DNA of 46,047 bases from Gammaproteobacteria bacterium (GTDB taxonomy: Bacteria > Pseudomonadota > Gammaproteobacteria > Poriferisulfidales > Poriferisulfidaceae): assembly GCA_026706895.1 (NCBI GenBank), contig JAPOXW010000019.1, forward strand, positions 1 through 46,047. Reading direction: 5' to 3'. Shown piece after piece: positions 39,368 through 46,047 of this stretch (the stretch's first letter is position 1; each line of letters begins with the position of its first letter). The translations under genes were made by a program, and so were the position numbers. The notes beneath the pieces are model-generated. The model made no database searches and had not been told where the DNA came from. It worked only from the letters and a program-made list of their open reading frames with translations.

Positions 39368-40651
39368 ATGAACGCCGCTCGCCTGTGCGCCTGTACCCTG
39401 CTGTTGCCTCTTTTCGCAGGTGCGGCGCAGGCGGAGTTCCGCATCGACATCGAGCAGGGGGTCGAACAGGGCATTCCCATCGTTCTGGTGGCGGATTCGG
39501 AATCCGAGCGGAAACTGGCGGAAGTCGTTGGAGCCGATCTGGCGCGAAGCGGGTTTTTCAACGTGCTGGACCCCGGGACGGCACCGCCGGCGGCCGTAAG
39601 CAGGGGAGATCTGGACTGGGAGGCCTGGGACGGCCATCTGGCGGAGTACGCGGTGACGGCGACGGTGTCTCCGGGAGCGGGCCGGCTTCAACTGGATATC
39701 CGATTGTTCGACCTGCTGGCGGGCAAGGCCGTCCTGGCGCGCCGCCTGTCGGCGAAGCCGAAGCAACTGCGCCGCCTGGCGCATCAGGCCGCGGACGCGC
39801 TGCACGAGCAGATCACGGGCATTCCCGGCGCGTTCGACACCCGGATCGCCTATGTCGGCCAGACTCGCGAAGCGGGCCGGGTTCGCTATCGCCTGTACGT
39901 GGCGGATTCGGACGGGCACAACCCGATCGCGATCCTCACGTCGCCGCGCCCGCTGCTGTCGCCCGTCTGGTCGCCGGACGGGACGAGTCTGGCCTACGTG
40001 TCGTTTGAAACCCGGCGGCCGCAGGTGTTCCTTCAGAACCTGCGGGACGCAAGTCGCCGGGCGCTGCCGGGTTCCGGGCGCAGTTCCAGTGCTCCGGCTT
40101 TTTCTCCCGACGGGCGGCGCCTGGCCCTGGCCATGACAGTGGACGGGGACATGGAAATTTTTATTTACGCCTTGGACACGGGCTCCCTGTCCCGCTTCAC
40201 CTACAGCGCGGGAATCGACACGGAACCGGCCTGGGAGGCCGACGGGCAGGGGCTGGTCTTCACGTCCGACCGGGGCGGCAGGCCGAAGCTTTACCGCCAG
40301 GGATTGCGTGATGCGCAGGCCCGGATGTTGCCTCTCCCGGGCAACTACGCCACGGATGCGGTGGTGTCCACCGACGGCCGTTACCTGGCTTTCGTCCAGT
40401 CGACCGAGGCGGGCGGCTACGGCGTGGCGCTGTTCGAACCGGAGAGCGGGGGCCTGTTTCCCCTGTCTTCGGGAACCCTGGACGAGGCGCCGTCGTTTGC
40501 GCCGAACGGATTCAGCCTGATCTACGCCAGCACGACCCGCAGCGGGGAACAGATCCTGATGCTGGCCAGCCACAATGGTAGAATTCGCCAGCGCTTCCCG
40601 CTTGCCCATTTGGACGCCCGGGAGCCTGCGTGGTCTCCCTACCGACGCTAG
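39368..40651 (+). CDS. tolB: Tol-Pal system beta-propeller protein TolB
   Basis: A 427-aa periplasmic protein. The signal peptide ends about AGAAQA (residue 21). The N-terminal alpha/beta domain continues to about residue 160, and the C-terminal propeller has repeated SPDG-type blades (LLSPVWSPDGTSLAYVSFE, APAFSPDGRRLALAMTVDGD, EPAWEADGQGLVFTSDRGG). TolB binds Pal and connects it to TolA. The ATG lies 1 nt after the tolA stop. The end of the gene overlaps nothing, and pal starts 11 nt later. Confidence 0.96.
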   Translation: MNAARLCACTLLLPLFAGAAQAEFRIDIEQGVEQGIPIVLVADSESERKLAEVVGADLARSGFFNVLDPGTAPPAAVSRGDLDWEAWDGHLAEYAVTATVSPGAGRLQLDIRLFDLLAGKAVLARRLSAKPKQLRRLAHQAADALHEQITGIPGAFDTRIAYVGQTREAGRVRYRLYVADSDGHNPIAILTSPRPLLSPVWSPDGTSLAYVSFETRRPQVFLQNLRDASRRALPGSGRSSSAPAFSPDGRRLALAMTVDGDMEIFIYALDTGSLSRFTYSAGIDTEPAWEADGQGLVFTSDRGGRPKLYRQGLRDAQARMLPLPGNYATDAVVSTDGRYLAFVQSTEAGGYGVALFEPESGGLFPLSSGTLDEAPSFAPNGFSLIYASTTRSGEQILMLASHNGRIRQRFPLAHLDAREPAWSPYRR

Positions 40652-40662
40652 AAGGAATGCTT

Positions 40663-41241
40663 ATGCGACGTTTTTTTTCACGCCCCGCCCCGCCGCTGGT
40701 CCTGCTGGGTTTCGGTGTTGTTCTGGGCGCCTGCGGCGTACCGGAGGAAGAACCTCCGGCCGCCGTGGAAGCCTCGAAGATCCTGCTGGAAGAGGATCCG
40801 GATGCCGTCGAGGGCGTGGCTCTGGACGATGAAGGAAACATCATTGCGGGTGATCTGGACATCAGTTCAAAGGATGGCTCTGCAGCCGAGATGGCCGCAG
40901 AGGCCGCGGACCAAGGCATGACCATCTACTTCGACTACGACAGCACCACGGTGAAGCCGAGATTTGCGGAAATCATCCAGCGTGCGGCAGCGCATTTACA
41001 GAACAACCCTGCGGGCCGACTGCGCTTGGAGGGGCATACGGATGAACAGGGCACCCGGGCCTACAACCTGGCGCTGGGCGAGCGCCGGGCACAAAGCGTG
41101 CGGGACATGATCCTGGAACTGGGGGCCTTGGCGGAACAGGTGGACTGGGTCAGCTACGGTGAGGAACTCCCCGCGGTGACAGGCCAGGGCGAGGGCATCT
41201 GGGGACAGAACCGCAGGGTCGAAATCATCCTGGAAGAGTGA
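40663..41241 (+). CDS. pal: Peptidoglycan-associated lipoprotein Pal
   Basis: A 192-aa outer-membrane lipoprotein. The signal peptide ends in the lipobox LGAC (Cys at about residue 23). An acidic linker of about 60 residues is followed by the OmpA-like peptidoglycan-binding domain, with IYFDYDSTTVKPRF, LRLEGHTDEQGTRAYNLALG and QNRRVEIIL. The ATG at 40663 is chosen because GAAGGA at 40651-40656 has proper spacing to it; the in-frame ATG at 40657 directly abuts that site. It is somewhat longer than E. coli Pal (173 aa) because of the acidic linker. Confidence 0.95.
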   Translation: MRRFFSRPAPPLVLLGFGVVLGACGVPEEEPPAAVEASKILLEEDPDAVEGVALDDEGNIIAGDLDISSKDGSAAEMAAEAADQGMTIYFDYDSTTVKPRFAEIIQRAAAHLQNNPAGRLRLEGHTDEQGTRAYNLALGERRAQSVRDMILELGALAEQVDWVSYGEELPAVTGQGEGIWGQNRRVEIILEE

Positions 41242-42251
41242 TCGGCCGCGTCCGTTGGGGCAGAATAGGGCGTGTGTTCGCGCTGGCGGGCAGTCTTGTT
41301 TACAGTGTCTGCGCTTTCGCGCAGGAACCTGATCCAAATCCGGAACCGGACCCGCAGGCGCCATGGCTCGAACGGGTCATCCAGGCGCTGGAGCGCGTGG
41401 AGGCGGAGCAGCAGGCATTGCGGCAGGAGGTCGAGGCCCTTCGGGCCCGGCCGGGCGACTCCCAGGAGTCCGGGAACGCAATCGACCCGACCGCCTTGTT
41501 CGAGGCGGAGCAGGCGGCCCCGGCGCCGGAGGATCCTCCGGAAATCCAACGGATCGTCGAGGAACTGGCCCGCCTAGAGGCAGAGCAGCAAGCGCTGCGG
41601 CAGGAAGTCGGGGCTTTGCTCTCCCGGCAGGACGAACCCCAGGTTCGGGAGATGGAGCACTCTGTTGCCGAGAGTGAGCCGGCCGTTGAAAGCGGAGAGG
41701 ATTCCGCGCCGCCGGTCGAGTTGGCAGGGCAGGATACGGACGTTCCGATAGACGCACCGGGTGCCGGGGAGGAGACGGTTTCCGAGACCACTCCAGAGCC
41801 GGAAGGAAGCGAAGTGCCGGTTGCCACGGAAGAGAAGACTTTCTCGCCGCAGATCGCCCAGCCGGCCGCGCGGTTGTACGGACAGGGCCGGGAGGCTTTC
41901 AGGAATCTCAATTTCTACGATGCGGTCAAGGCGTTCCGGGAATTCCTGGCCAAGTACCCGGCTCACGAGGATGCCGGGGAGGCCCGGTACTGGCTCGGCG
42001 AGACCCTGTACGCGGAAGGGCGCTTCCGGGAAGCGGTCGCCGCGTTCGCCGGGGTCATCGCCGACGAGGCCAATCCGCGCCGCGAGGCGGCGCGCCTGAA
42101 GACCGGCTATGCCTGGTTCGAACTGGGCGATTTCGAGCGGGCCGAAGCGATCCTGATCGAAGTCCGTGACCAGAATCCCGGCAGTGGCCTGGCCCGGCTC
42201 GCGCAGTTGCGGCTGGACCGGTTGCGGCGCCAGTCGGGCGGCGAGCAATGA
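41238..42251 (+). CDS. cpoB: Cell-division coordinator CpoB (YbgF), with duplicated coiled coil
   Basis: A 337-aa periplasmic protein that links peptidoglycan synthesis (PBP1B) to outer-membrane constriction by Tol-Pal. The signal peptide ends SVCAFA. The N-terminal trimerisation coiled coil is present twice, as RVEAEQQALRQEVEALRARP and RLEAEQQALRQEVGALLSRQ, 59 residues apart. A Glu/Pro-rich linker comes next. The C-terminal TPR repeats are LYGQGREAFRNLNFYDAVKA, YWLGETLYAEGRFREAVAAF and the following AGYAWFELGD-like unit. It is longer than E. coli CpoB (263 aa) because of the duplication and linker. The GTG start overlaps the pal stop. Confidence 0.93.
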   Translation: MIGRVRWGRIGRVFALAGSLVYSVCAFAQEPDPNPEPDPQAPWLERVIQALERVEAEQQALRQEVEALRARPGDSQESGNAIDPTALFEAEQAAPAPEDPPEIQRIVEELARLEAEQQALRQEVGALLSRQDEPQVREMEHSVAESEPAVESGEDSAPPVELAGQDTDVPIDAPGAGEETVSETTPEPEGSEVPVATEEKTFSPQIAQPAARLYGQGREAFRNLNFYDAVKAFREFLAKYPAHEDAGEARYWLGETLYAEGRFREAVAAFAGVIADEANPRREAARLKTGYAWFELGDFERAEAILIEVRDQNPGSGLARLAQLRLDRLRRQSGGEQ

Positions 42252-42904
42252 GCCCTGAGGGCGCGCGGGAAATACGACTGCGCGTCACCGAAATCTTCCA
42301 CTCCATCCAGGGCGAGGGGTCGGCCAGCGGCCGGCCGAGCGCGTTCGTCCGCCTGACCGGCTGCCCCCTGCGCTGCGGGTACTGCGATACGGCCTACGCT
42401 TTCACCGAAGGCGAATGGATGACCCTGGAGGAGATCCTGGGGGCGGTGGCCGCGCAACCGATCCGAGAGGTCTGCGTGACTGGCGGCGAGCCGTTGGCGC
42501 AGCCGGCGTGCGGGGAGTTGCTGAGCGCGTTGTGCGACGCGGGGTACCGCGTGACCCTGGAGACCAGCGGGGCGCTGTCCGTCTCGGACGTGGATCCGAG
42601 GGTTTTCAAGGCGCTGGACATCAAGACCCCGGGCAGCGGCGAAGAGGCGCGCAACGACTGGAGCAACCTGGAGCACCTCCGGCCCGAGGACCTGGTGAAG
42701 TTCGTGATCTGCTCGCGCGAGGATTACGAGTGGGCGAGGGATCAGGTGCGAGGGCGCCAATGGGGTTGCGAAGTGTTCTTCTCGCCGTCCTGGGAGCAGC
42801 AGGACGCGGGACAGCTGGGGGAGTGGGTCGTGGCGGATGCGCTGCCGGTGCGCATGCAGGTCCAGCTCCACAAGGTGCTGTGGGGCGATGTCCGGGGCCG
42901 CTAG
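42248..42904 (+). CDS. queE: 7-carboxy-7-deazaguanine synthase QueE
   Basis: A 218-aa radical-SAM enzyme of queuosine precursor synthesis, making CDG from carboxy-tetrahydropterin. The iron-sulfur/SAM site is [12 protein letters not shown] (Cys-x3-Cys-x2-Cys). [20 protein letters not shown] precedes it and [11 protein letters not shown] follows. The start overlaps cpoB by 4 nt and the end overlaps queC by 17 nt. Linkage of queE and queC to the end of the tol cluster is widespread in this class. Confidence 0.94.
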   Translation: MSPEGAREIRLRVTEIFHSIQGEGSASGRPSAFVRLTGCPLRCGYCDTAYAFTEGEWMTLEEILGAVAAQPIREVCVTGGEPLAQPACGELLSALCDAGYRVTLETSGALSVSDVDPRVFKALDIKTPGSGEEARNDWSNLEHLRPEDLVKFVICSREDYEWARDQVRGRQWGCEVFFSPSWEQQDAGQLGEWVVADALPVRMQVQLHKVLWGDVRGR

Positions 42905-43589
42905 GCCGGCCGTGGTGCTGCTGTCCGGCGGCATGGATTCGGCGACGGTCCTGCACTGGGCGCGCGCCGAGGGATTCGTCCCGACGGCCCTGAGCTTCCG
43001 CTACGGGCAGCGGCACGGGGCGGAACTGCAGGCGGCCCGCAGGCTGGCCCGGGAAGTGAATTGCGAACTGGTGGAGATGGACCTTGACTTGGCGAAATTC
43101 GGCGCCTCGGCGCTGACCGACCCGGAAATCGCCGTGCCGGAAGGGCCGGACGACGGCATCCCGCTCACTTACGTGCCGGCCCGCAACACCGTGTTCCTGT
43201 CGATTGCGCTGGCCCTGGCGGAGGCGCGGGGCATCCACGACATCTGCATTGGCGTCAATGCGGTCGACTATTCGGGGTATCCGGACTGCCGGGGCGAATT
43301 CATCGCGGCCTTCGAGAAGGCGGCCAACCTGGCGACCCGGGACGGGGTGGAAGGCCGCCCGTTCCGCATCCACGCGCCGCTGATCGACTGGGGCAAGGCC
43401 GAGATCATCCGCGCCGGGGTGCGGCTGGGGGTCGACCATGCGGTGACGGTTTCATGCTATCGGGCGGATTCCGATGGCCGGGCTTGCGGGACTTGCGAGG
43501 CCTGCCGGTTGCGCCGGGAAGGGTTCGAGGCGGCTGATGTCGAGGATCCGACCCGCTATCAGGAACTGCAAAGATTTGCCAAGGCATAA
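42888..43589 (+). CDS. queC: 7-cyano-7-deazaguanine synthase QueC
   Basis: A 233-aa ATP-dependent enzyme converting CDG to preQ0. The PP-loop is [36 protein letters not shown] and [17 protein letters not shown] are typical. The zinc site near the C-terminus uses Cys residues in [20 protein letters not shown]. The ATG at 42888 overlaps the end of queE. It is the last gene of the long plus-strand run. A promoter for the next module lies within its final codons. Confidence 0.95.
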   Translation: MSGAARPAVVLLSGGMDSATVLHWARAEGFVPTALSFRYGQRHGAELQAARRLAREVNCELVEMDLDLAKFGASALTDPEIAVPEGPDDGIPLTYVPARNTVFLSIALALAEARGIHDICIGVNAVDYSGYPDCRGEFIAAFEKAANLATRDGVEGRPFRIHAPLIDWGKAEIIRAGVRLGVDHAVTVSCYRADSDGRACGTCEACRLRREGFEAADVEDPTRYQELQRFAKA

Positions 43590-43612
43590 GAAAACACTAT
43601 AATAGTGTACAC
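43576..43612 (+). promoter_or_regulatory. vapBC-type promoter and operator
   Basis: TTGCCA (43576-43581) and a perfect TATAAT (43598-43603) are 16 nt apart. The -10 is embedded in the inverted repeat CACTAT-A-ATAGTG (43595-43607). This is followed by a second overlapping palindrome, GTGTACAC (43605-43612). The layout fits autorepression by the antitoxin encoded just downstream. Confidence 0.65.
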
Positions 43613-43626
43613 ATTTACAGTGCATA

Positions 43627-43851
43627 ATGATGAAGAATATCACATTGAGTGCCAACGAAGCCCTGATCGAGGCAGCGCGTGAGAGGGCGATGAAGGAAAA
43701 AACCACGCTGAACGCTCAGTTCAGGTTGTGGTTGGCCGAATATTCTCGGGTTCAAGATCAACTTGAGGCGTATGACGAAACCATTCGAGCCCTGCGCGGG
43801 CAGCTCGTTGTCGGGCGGAAGCTGACCCGAGAGGAAATGAATGAGCGTTGA
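43627..43851 (+). CDS. VapB-like antitoxin
   Basis: A 74-aa small protein with a ribbon-helix-helix-type start, MMKNITLSANEALIEAARER. A following helix (TLNAQFRLWLAEYSRVQDQL) and a tail (LVVGRKLTREEMNER) probably wrap the toxin. It lies directly before and overlaps (11 nt) a PIN-domain gene, the normal VapBC order. ATG codons occur at 43627 and 43630; the choice is uncertain and hardly matters. It probably represses the promoter at 43576-43603. Confidence 0.82.
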   Translation: MMKNITLSANEALIEAARERAMKEKTTLNAQFRLWLAEYSRVQDQLEAYDETIRALRGQLVVGRKLTREEMNER

Positions 43852-44263
43852 GAGTTTCCTTGACACCAATTTGTTTGTCTACCAGTTGACGGCTGAAGAC
43901 GAAGCCAAGTCGAAGATCGCGGAGAAGTTGATTCGGAAAGGTATACGGACGGGCCGATCCTGCATTAGTTTCCAAGTGGTTCAGGAATGCCTGAATGTCA
44001 TTGCGCGTCATGCGGAAACCGCACTGACGGCTGAGCAGGCCAAGCGCTACCTGGACACATCGCTGAAGCCGCTCTGGCGTATCTACCCCAGCGCACCGCT
44101 GTATCAACGCGCCCTAGACATCCAGGCTCTCCACCGGTTCAGCTTTTATGACTCGTTGATAATTGCGGCGGCACAGGAAGCCGGGTGCAAGATTCTCTAC
44201 AGTGAAGATTTGCAGCATGGACAGCAAATCGATTCTCTGACGATTCAGAATCCTTTTTTGTAA
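43841..44263 (+). CDS. vapC: PIN-domain ribonuclease toxin (VapC)
   Basis: A 140-aa PIN-domain protein. Expected acidic metal-binding positions are visible: Asp in SFLDTNLFVYQ, Glu in VVQECLNVI, Asp in SFYDSLIIAAAQEAG and Glu-Asp in ILYSEDLQHGQ. VapC toxins cleave specific tRNAs or rRNA. The gene appears intact. It overlaps the antitoxin gene, so the two are translated in a fixed ratio. It has no own terminator visible before the tsuA-like gene. Confidence 0.92.
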   Translation: MSVESFLDTNLFVYQLTAEDEAKSKIAEKLIRKGIRTGRSCISFQVVQECLNVIARHAETALTAEQAKRYLDTSLKPLWRIYPSAPLYQRALDIQALHRFSFYDSLIIAAAQEAGCKILYSEDLQHGQQIDSLTIQNPFL

Positions 44264-44348
44264 TTGCCGTGAATTCCTGGAGAATACCCTTGGGGGATGC
44301 GATAGCCTGCGGGGTCAGGCAAAAACCAAGCGCAAGCCTAAAGATACC

Positions 44349-44380
44349 ATTGTACAATTGAGTCGCTGCTGCACGACTCA
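44349..44380 (+). promoter_or_regulatory. Palindromic site and leader hairpin before the YeeE/YedE gene
   Basis: ATTGTACAAT (44349-44358) is a perfect 10-bp palindrome containing the -10-like TACAAT. Immediately downstream TGAGTCG (44359-44365) pairs with CGACTCA (44374-44380) around an 8-nt loop. The structure ends 9 nt before the ATG. This could be an operator plus a translation-controlling hairpin. The rest of the 126-nt gap (44264-44348) shows nothing else. Confidence 0.4.
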
Positions 44381-44389
44381 TGATTTCCC

Positions 44390-45619
44390 ATGGAACTTGA
44401 AATCTACCGCCAGGTCCTGCTCGCCGGATTCGCCATCGCGGCCGTCCTCGGCGCGGTGGCCTACAAGACCAATTTCTGCACCATGGGGGCCGTCTCGGAC
44501 CTCGTGAACATGGGCGATTCCGGCCGCATGCGGGCCTGGGTGCTCGGCATGGCGGTGGCGGTGCTGGGCGTGGCCGTCCTGGAGTACCTCGGCCTGGCGG
44601 ACATGAGCCTGACCACGAGCGCGGAGACCGGACGGCCGCCGTATCGCGCCGCCGTGTTCCCGTGGCCGCGCTTCGTCATCGGCGGCCTCCTGTTCGGCGT
44701 GGGCATGACGATGGGTTCCGGATGCGGCAACCGCACCATGGTGCGCATCGGCGGGGGCAACCTGAAGTCGGTCGCGGTGCTGCTGGCGATGGGGGTCGCC
44801 GGCTACCTGATGATCTTCACCAACTTCGGCTACTACGTGTTCCTGCAGTGGATGCAGCCGGCGTTCCTCGACCTCCGGGATCTCGGCATCGCGGACCAGT
44901 CCCTCGGGGCGGTCGTGTCCGGGCCGCTGGGATTGCCGGGGCCTGCGGTGACGCTCGCCGCCGGGCTGCTGGTGGCAGCCCTGATGCTGGTCTGGGTGCT
45001 GCGTTCTCCCGACTTCCTGGGGAACCGGGACAACGTGCTGGCCGGTGTCGTGCTGGGGCTGTGCGTGGCGGCGGCATGGTACGTGACGGCCGGGTCGATG
45101 GGGCAGGGACTGATCGAGGAGGTCGCCTTCCTGGAAGGCGGCGAGCAACCCTACGGGGTCGGCGCCCAGTCGCTGACCTTCGTGCAGCCGGCGGCGGTCT
45201 TGATCCGTTTCCTGGAAACCGGCCTCGCCAGCCGGTTCATGAGCTTCGCCCTGGTGGCCGGGGCCGGGGTGATCGCCGGGGCCTTCCTCTACGCGCTGGT
45301 CTCGCGGCGGCTGCGGGTCGAGTGGTTCCGGTCGCTCGGCGACGTCGGGCGGCACGTGGCCGGCGGGCTGCTGATGGGATTCGGCGGCGTGCTGTCGATC
45401 GGCTGCACGATCGGGCAGGCGGTCTCCGGCGTGTCCACGCTCGCGCTCGGCTCCTTCCTGACCTTCGCGAGCATCTGCCTGGGCAGCGCGTTGACGATGA
45501 AGGCCCAATACTACAGAATGGTCTACGAGGACGAGGCAAGCTGGGGAAGCGCGCTGGTCGCGGGGATGGCCGATCTGCGGCTGATTCCCGACAGGTGGCG
45601 GCGCCACGATGCAGTCTAG
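44390..45619 (+). CDS. YeeE/YedE-family sulfur-compound transporter (TsuA-like)
   Basis: A 409-aa membrane protein of two homologous halves. The conserved cysteine motifs of the family are all present: YKTNFCTMGAVSDL near residue 26, GMTMGSGCGNRTMVRIGGGN near 105-124 and GGVLSIGCTIGQAVSGVS in the second half. About ten hydrophobic segments are seen. Characterised members (TsuA) import thiosulfate, passing it between such cysteines. Here transport of thiosulfate or another reduced sulfur compound is likely but not proven. No Shine-Dalgarno is evident; a hairpin precedes the start. tRNA-Lys follows 14 nt later. Confidence 0.88.
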   Translation: MELEIYRQVLLAGFAIAAVLGAVAYKTNFCTMGAVSDLVNMGDSGRMRAWVLGMAVAVLGVAVLEYLGLADMSLTTSAETGRPPYRAAVFPWPRFVIGGLLFGVGMTMGSGCGNRTMVRIGGGNLKSVAVLLAMGVAGYLMIFTNFGYYVFLQWMQPAFLDLRDLGIADQSLGAVVSGPLGLPGPAVTLAAGLLVAALMLVWVLRSPDFLGNRDNVLAGVVLGLCVAAAWYVTAGSMGQGLIEEVAFLEGGEQPYGVGAQSLTFVQPAAVLIRFLETGLASRFMSFALVAGAGVIAGAFLYALVSRRLRVEWFRSLGDVGRHVAGGLLMGFGGVLSIGCTIGQAVSGVSTLALGSFLTFASICLGSALTMKAQYYRMVYEDEASWGSALVAGMADLRLIPDRWRRHDAV

Positions 45620-45633
45620 CCAGGCGGGATTCC

Positions 45634-45710
45634 GGGTCGTTAGCTCAGCCAGGTAGAGCAGCGGACTTTTAATCCGTTGGTCGCAGGTTCGATCCCTGCA
45701 CGACCCACCA
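45634..45710 (+). tRNA. tRNA-Lys (anticodon TTT)
   Basis: A 77-nt tRNA with encoded CCA. The acceptor stem pairs GGGTCGT (45634-45640) with ACGACCC (45700-45706), with discriminator A45707 and CCA at 45708-45710. The anticodon stem GCGGA/TCCGT encloses CTTTTAA, with anticodon TTT at 45668-45670. The D-arm is TAGCTCAGCCAGGTAGAGCA and the T-arm is GGTTCGATCCC. No promoter is seen in the 14 nt before it, so it may be cut from the preceding transcript. Confidence 0.97.
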
Positions 45711-46047
45711 CCCCGCCGGACTCCGCTGCAGGCCGTTTTGGTATACTTCGCAGGCATGCAAGGAAGTCGTCCTTTCGCGGGTACTCGGGCGTTGCGCTTC
45801 CAAGGATTGCTGATGGCCGACACCATATCCCCCCCCCCCCCCTGCATTGCGGCTTTTCCCGTTGGGCGGACTGAAAGGCCGGCTTCGGGCATGGGTTTGG
45901 CGGGAAGCGAAGCATCGAGGTTTGAGGCCATGATTCGGAAGGGCGGAAGCCCCTCAACCCAAATGCCCCCCCCCCCCCCCCCCCCCGGCCGCTCCCCCCC
46001 CCCCCCCCCCCCCCCCCACCCCCCCCCCCCCCCCCCCCCCCCCGCCC
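45711..46047. other. Low-complexity contig end with C homopolymers
   Basis: After tRNA-Lys there is a -10-like TATACT (45742-45747) and an ATG at 45756 that opens a frame reading MQGSRPFAGTRALRFQG, which might be the beginning of a gene. It is interrupted by 14 consecutive C (45829-45842). From 45966 onward the sequence is nearly all C (runs of 21 and more, broken by GGCCGCT and single A or G). I see no reliable gene here; the stretch is best treated as low-quality sequence. Confidence 0.7.

Noticed and set aside
45677-45874. Short plus-strand frame after tRNA-Lys as a gene
   Set aside because: It begins inside the tRNA and includes a 14-base C run of doubtful sequence quality.
44378-45931. 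Minus-strand open frame (517 codons) opposite the YeeE/YedE gene
   Set aside because: It has a His/Gln/Arg-rich composition without domains, is antisense to a clear transporter and tRNA-Lys, and extends into the low-quality end.

Overview
The window is about 46 kb of GC-rich bacterial chromosome, almost certainly from a gammaproteobacterium. Three classical gene strings support this: tuf-tRNA-Trp-secE-nusG-rplKAJL-rpoBC, leuS-lptE, and aspS-nudB-yebC-ruvCAB-ybgC-tolQRAB-pal-cpoB-queE-queC-tRNA-Lys. Species cannot be fixed from what is visible. A cluster with an ATP-grasp ligase, an MfnF/H4MPT-linked actin-fold protein, a HisA-like barrel and pabB points to a methylotroph or methanotroph that makes a methanofuran/methylofuran-type C1 carrier and H4MPT. 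That lifestyle is an inference from gene families.

Layout. 1-12106: transcription/translation operon (end of tuf, tRNA-Trp, secE, nusG, L11, L1, L10, L7/L12, rpoB, rpoC), with a hairpin/T-run attenuator before rpoB. RpoB is unusually long (1505 aa) and carries repeated units in its lobe region. 12169-13720: convergent molybdenum-cofactor genes moaA and moaB. 13773-14405: an MntA-HepT toxin-antitoxin pair whose HepT is frameshifted. 14460-18452: the C1-cofactor cluster, with a HisA-like gene diverging by 6 bp from a three-gene run (ATP-grasp, MfnF-like, pabB). 18503-21943: a truncated HipA kinase remnant and a 967-aa TonB-dependent receptor. 22042-24301: AI-2E-family permease and NhaA, on the minus strand.

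24422-28160: leuS, lptE, a HIT hydrolase and a small membrane protein (DUF4396-like). 28293-29316: HigBA with a very clear promoter/operator, plus an orphan ribbon-helix-helix antitoxin. 29409-31935: tRNA-Arg, an unknown 98-aa protein, serS, a MOSC-domain protein and an FmdB-type zinc ribbon. 31928-43589: a tightly overlapping run from aspS to queC covering aminoacylation, Holliday-junction resolution, the Tol-Pal envelope machine and queuosine precursor synthesis. 43627-44263: a VapBC-like module with its own promoter. 44390-45710: a YeeE/YedE (TsuA-like) sulfur-compound transporter and tRNA-Lys. The last ~340 bases contain long C homopolymers and look like a damaged contig end.

How the parts fit. 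Most of the window is housekeeping. The accessory content is four toxin-antitoxin or TA-derived loci (one frameshifted, one truncated, two apparently intact), an orphan antitoxin, and the C1-cofactor island, which lies next to Moco genes. PabB supplies p-aminobenzoate, needed for folate and for H4MPT, so its overlap with the MfnF-like gene supports a shared C1-cofactor role. Moco could serve a molybdenum formate dehydrogenase at the end of the C1 oxidation route, but none is encoded here.
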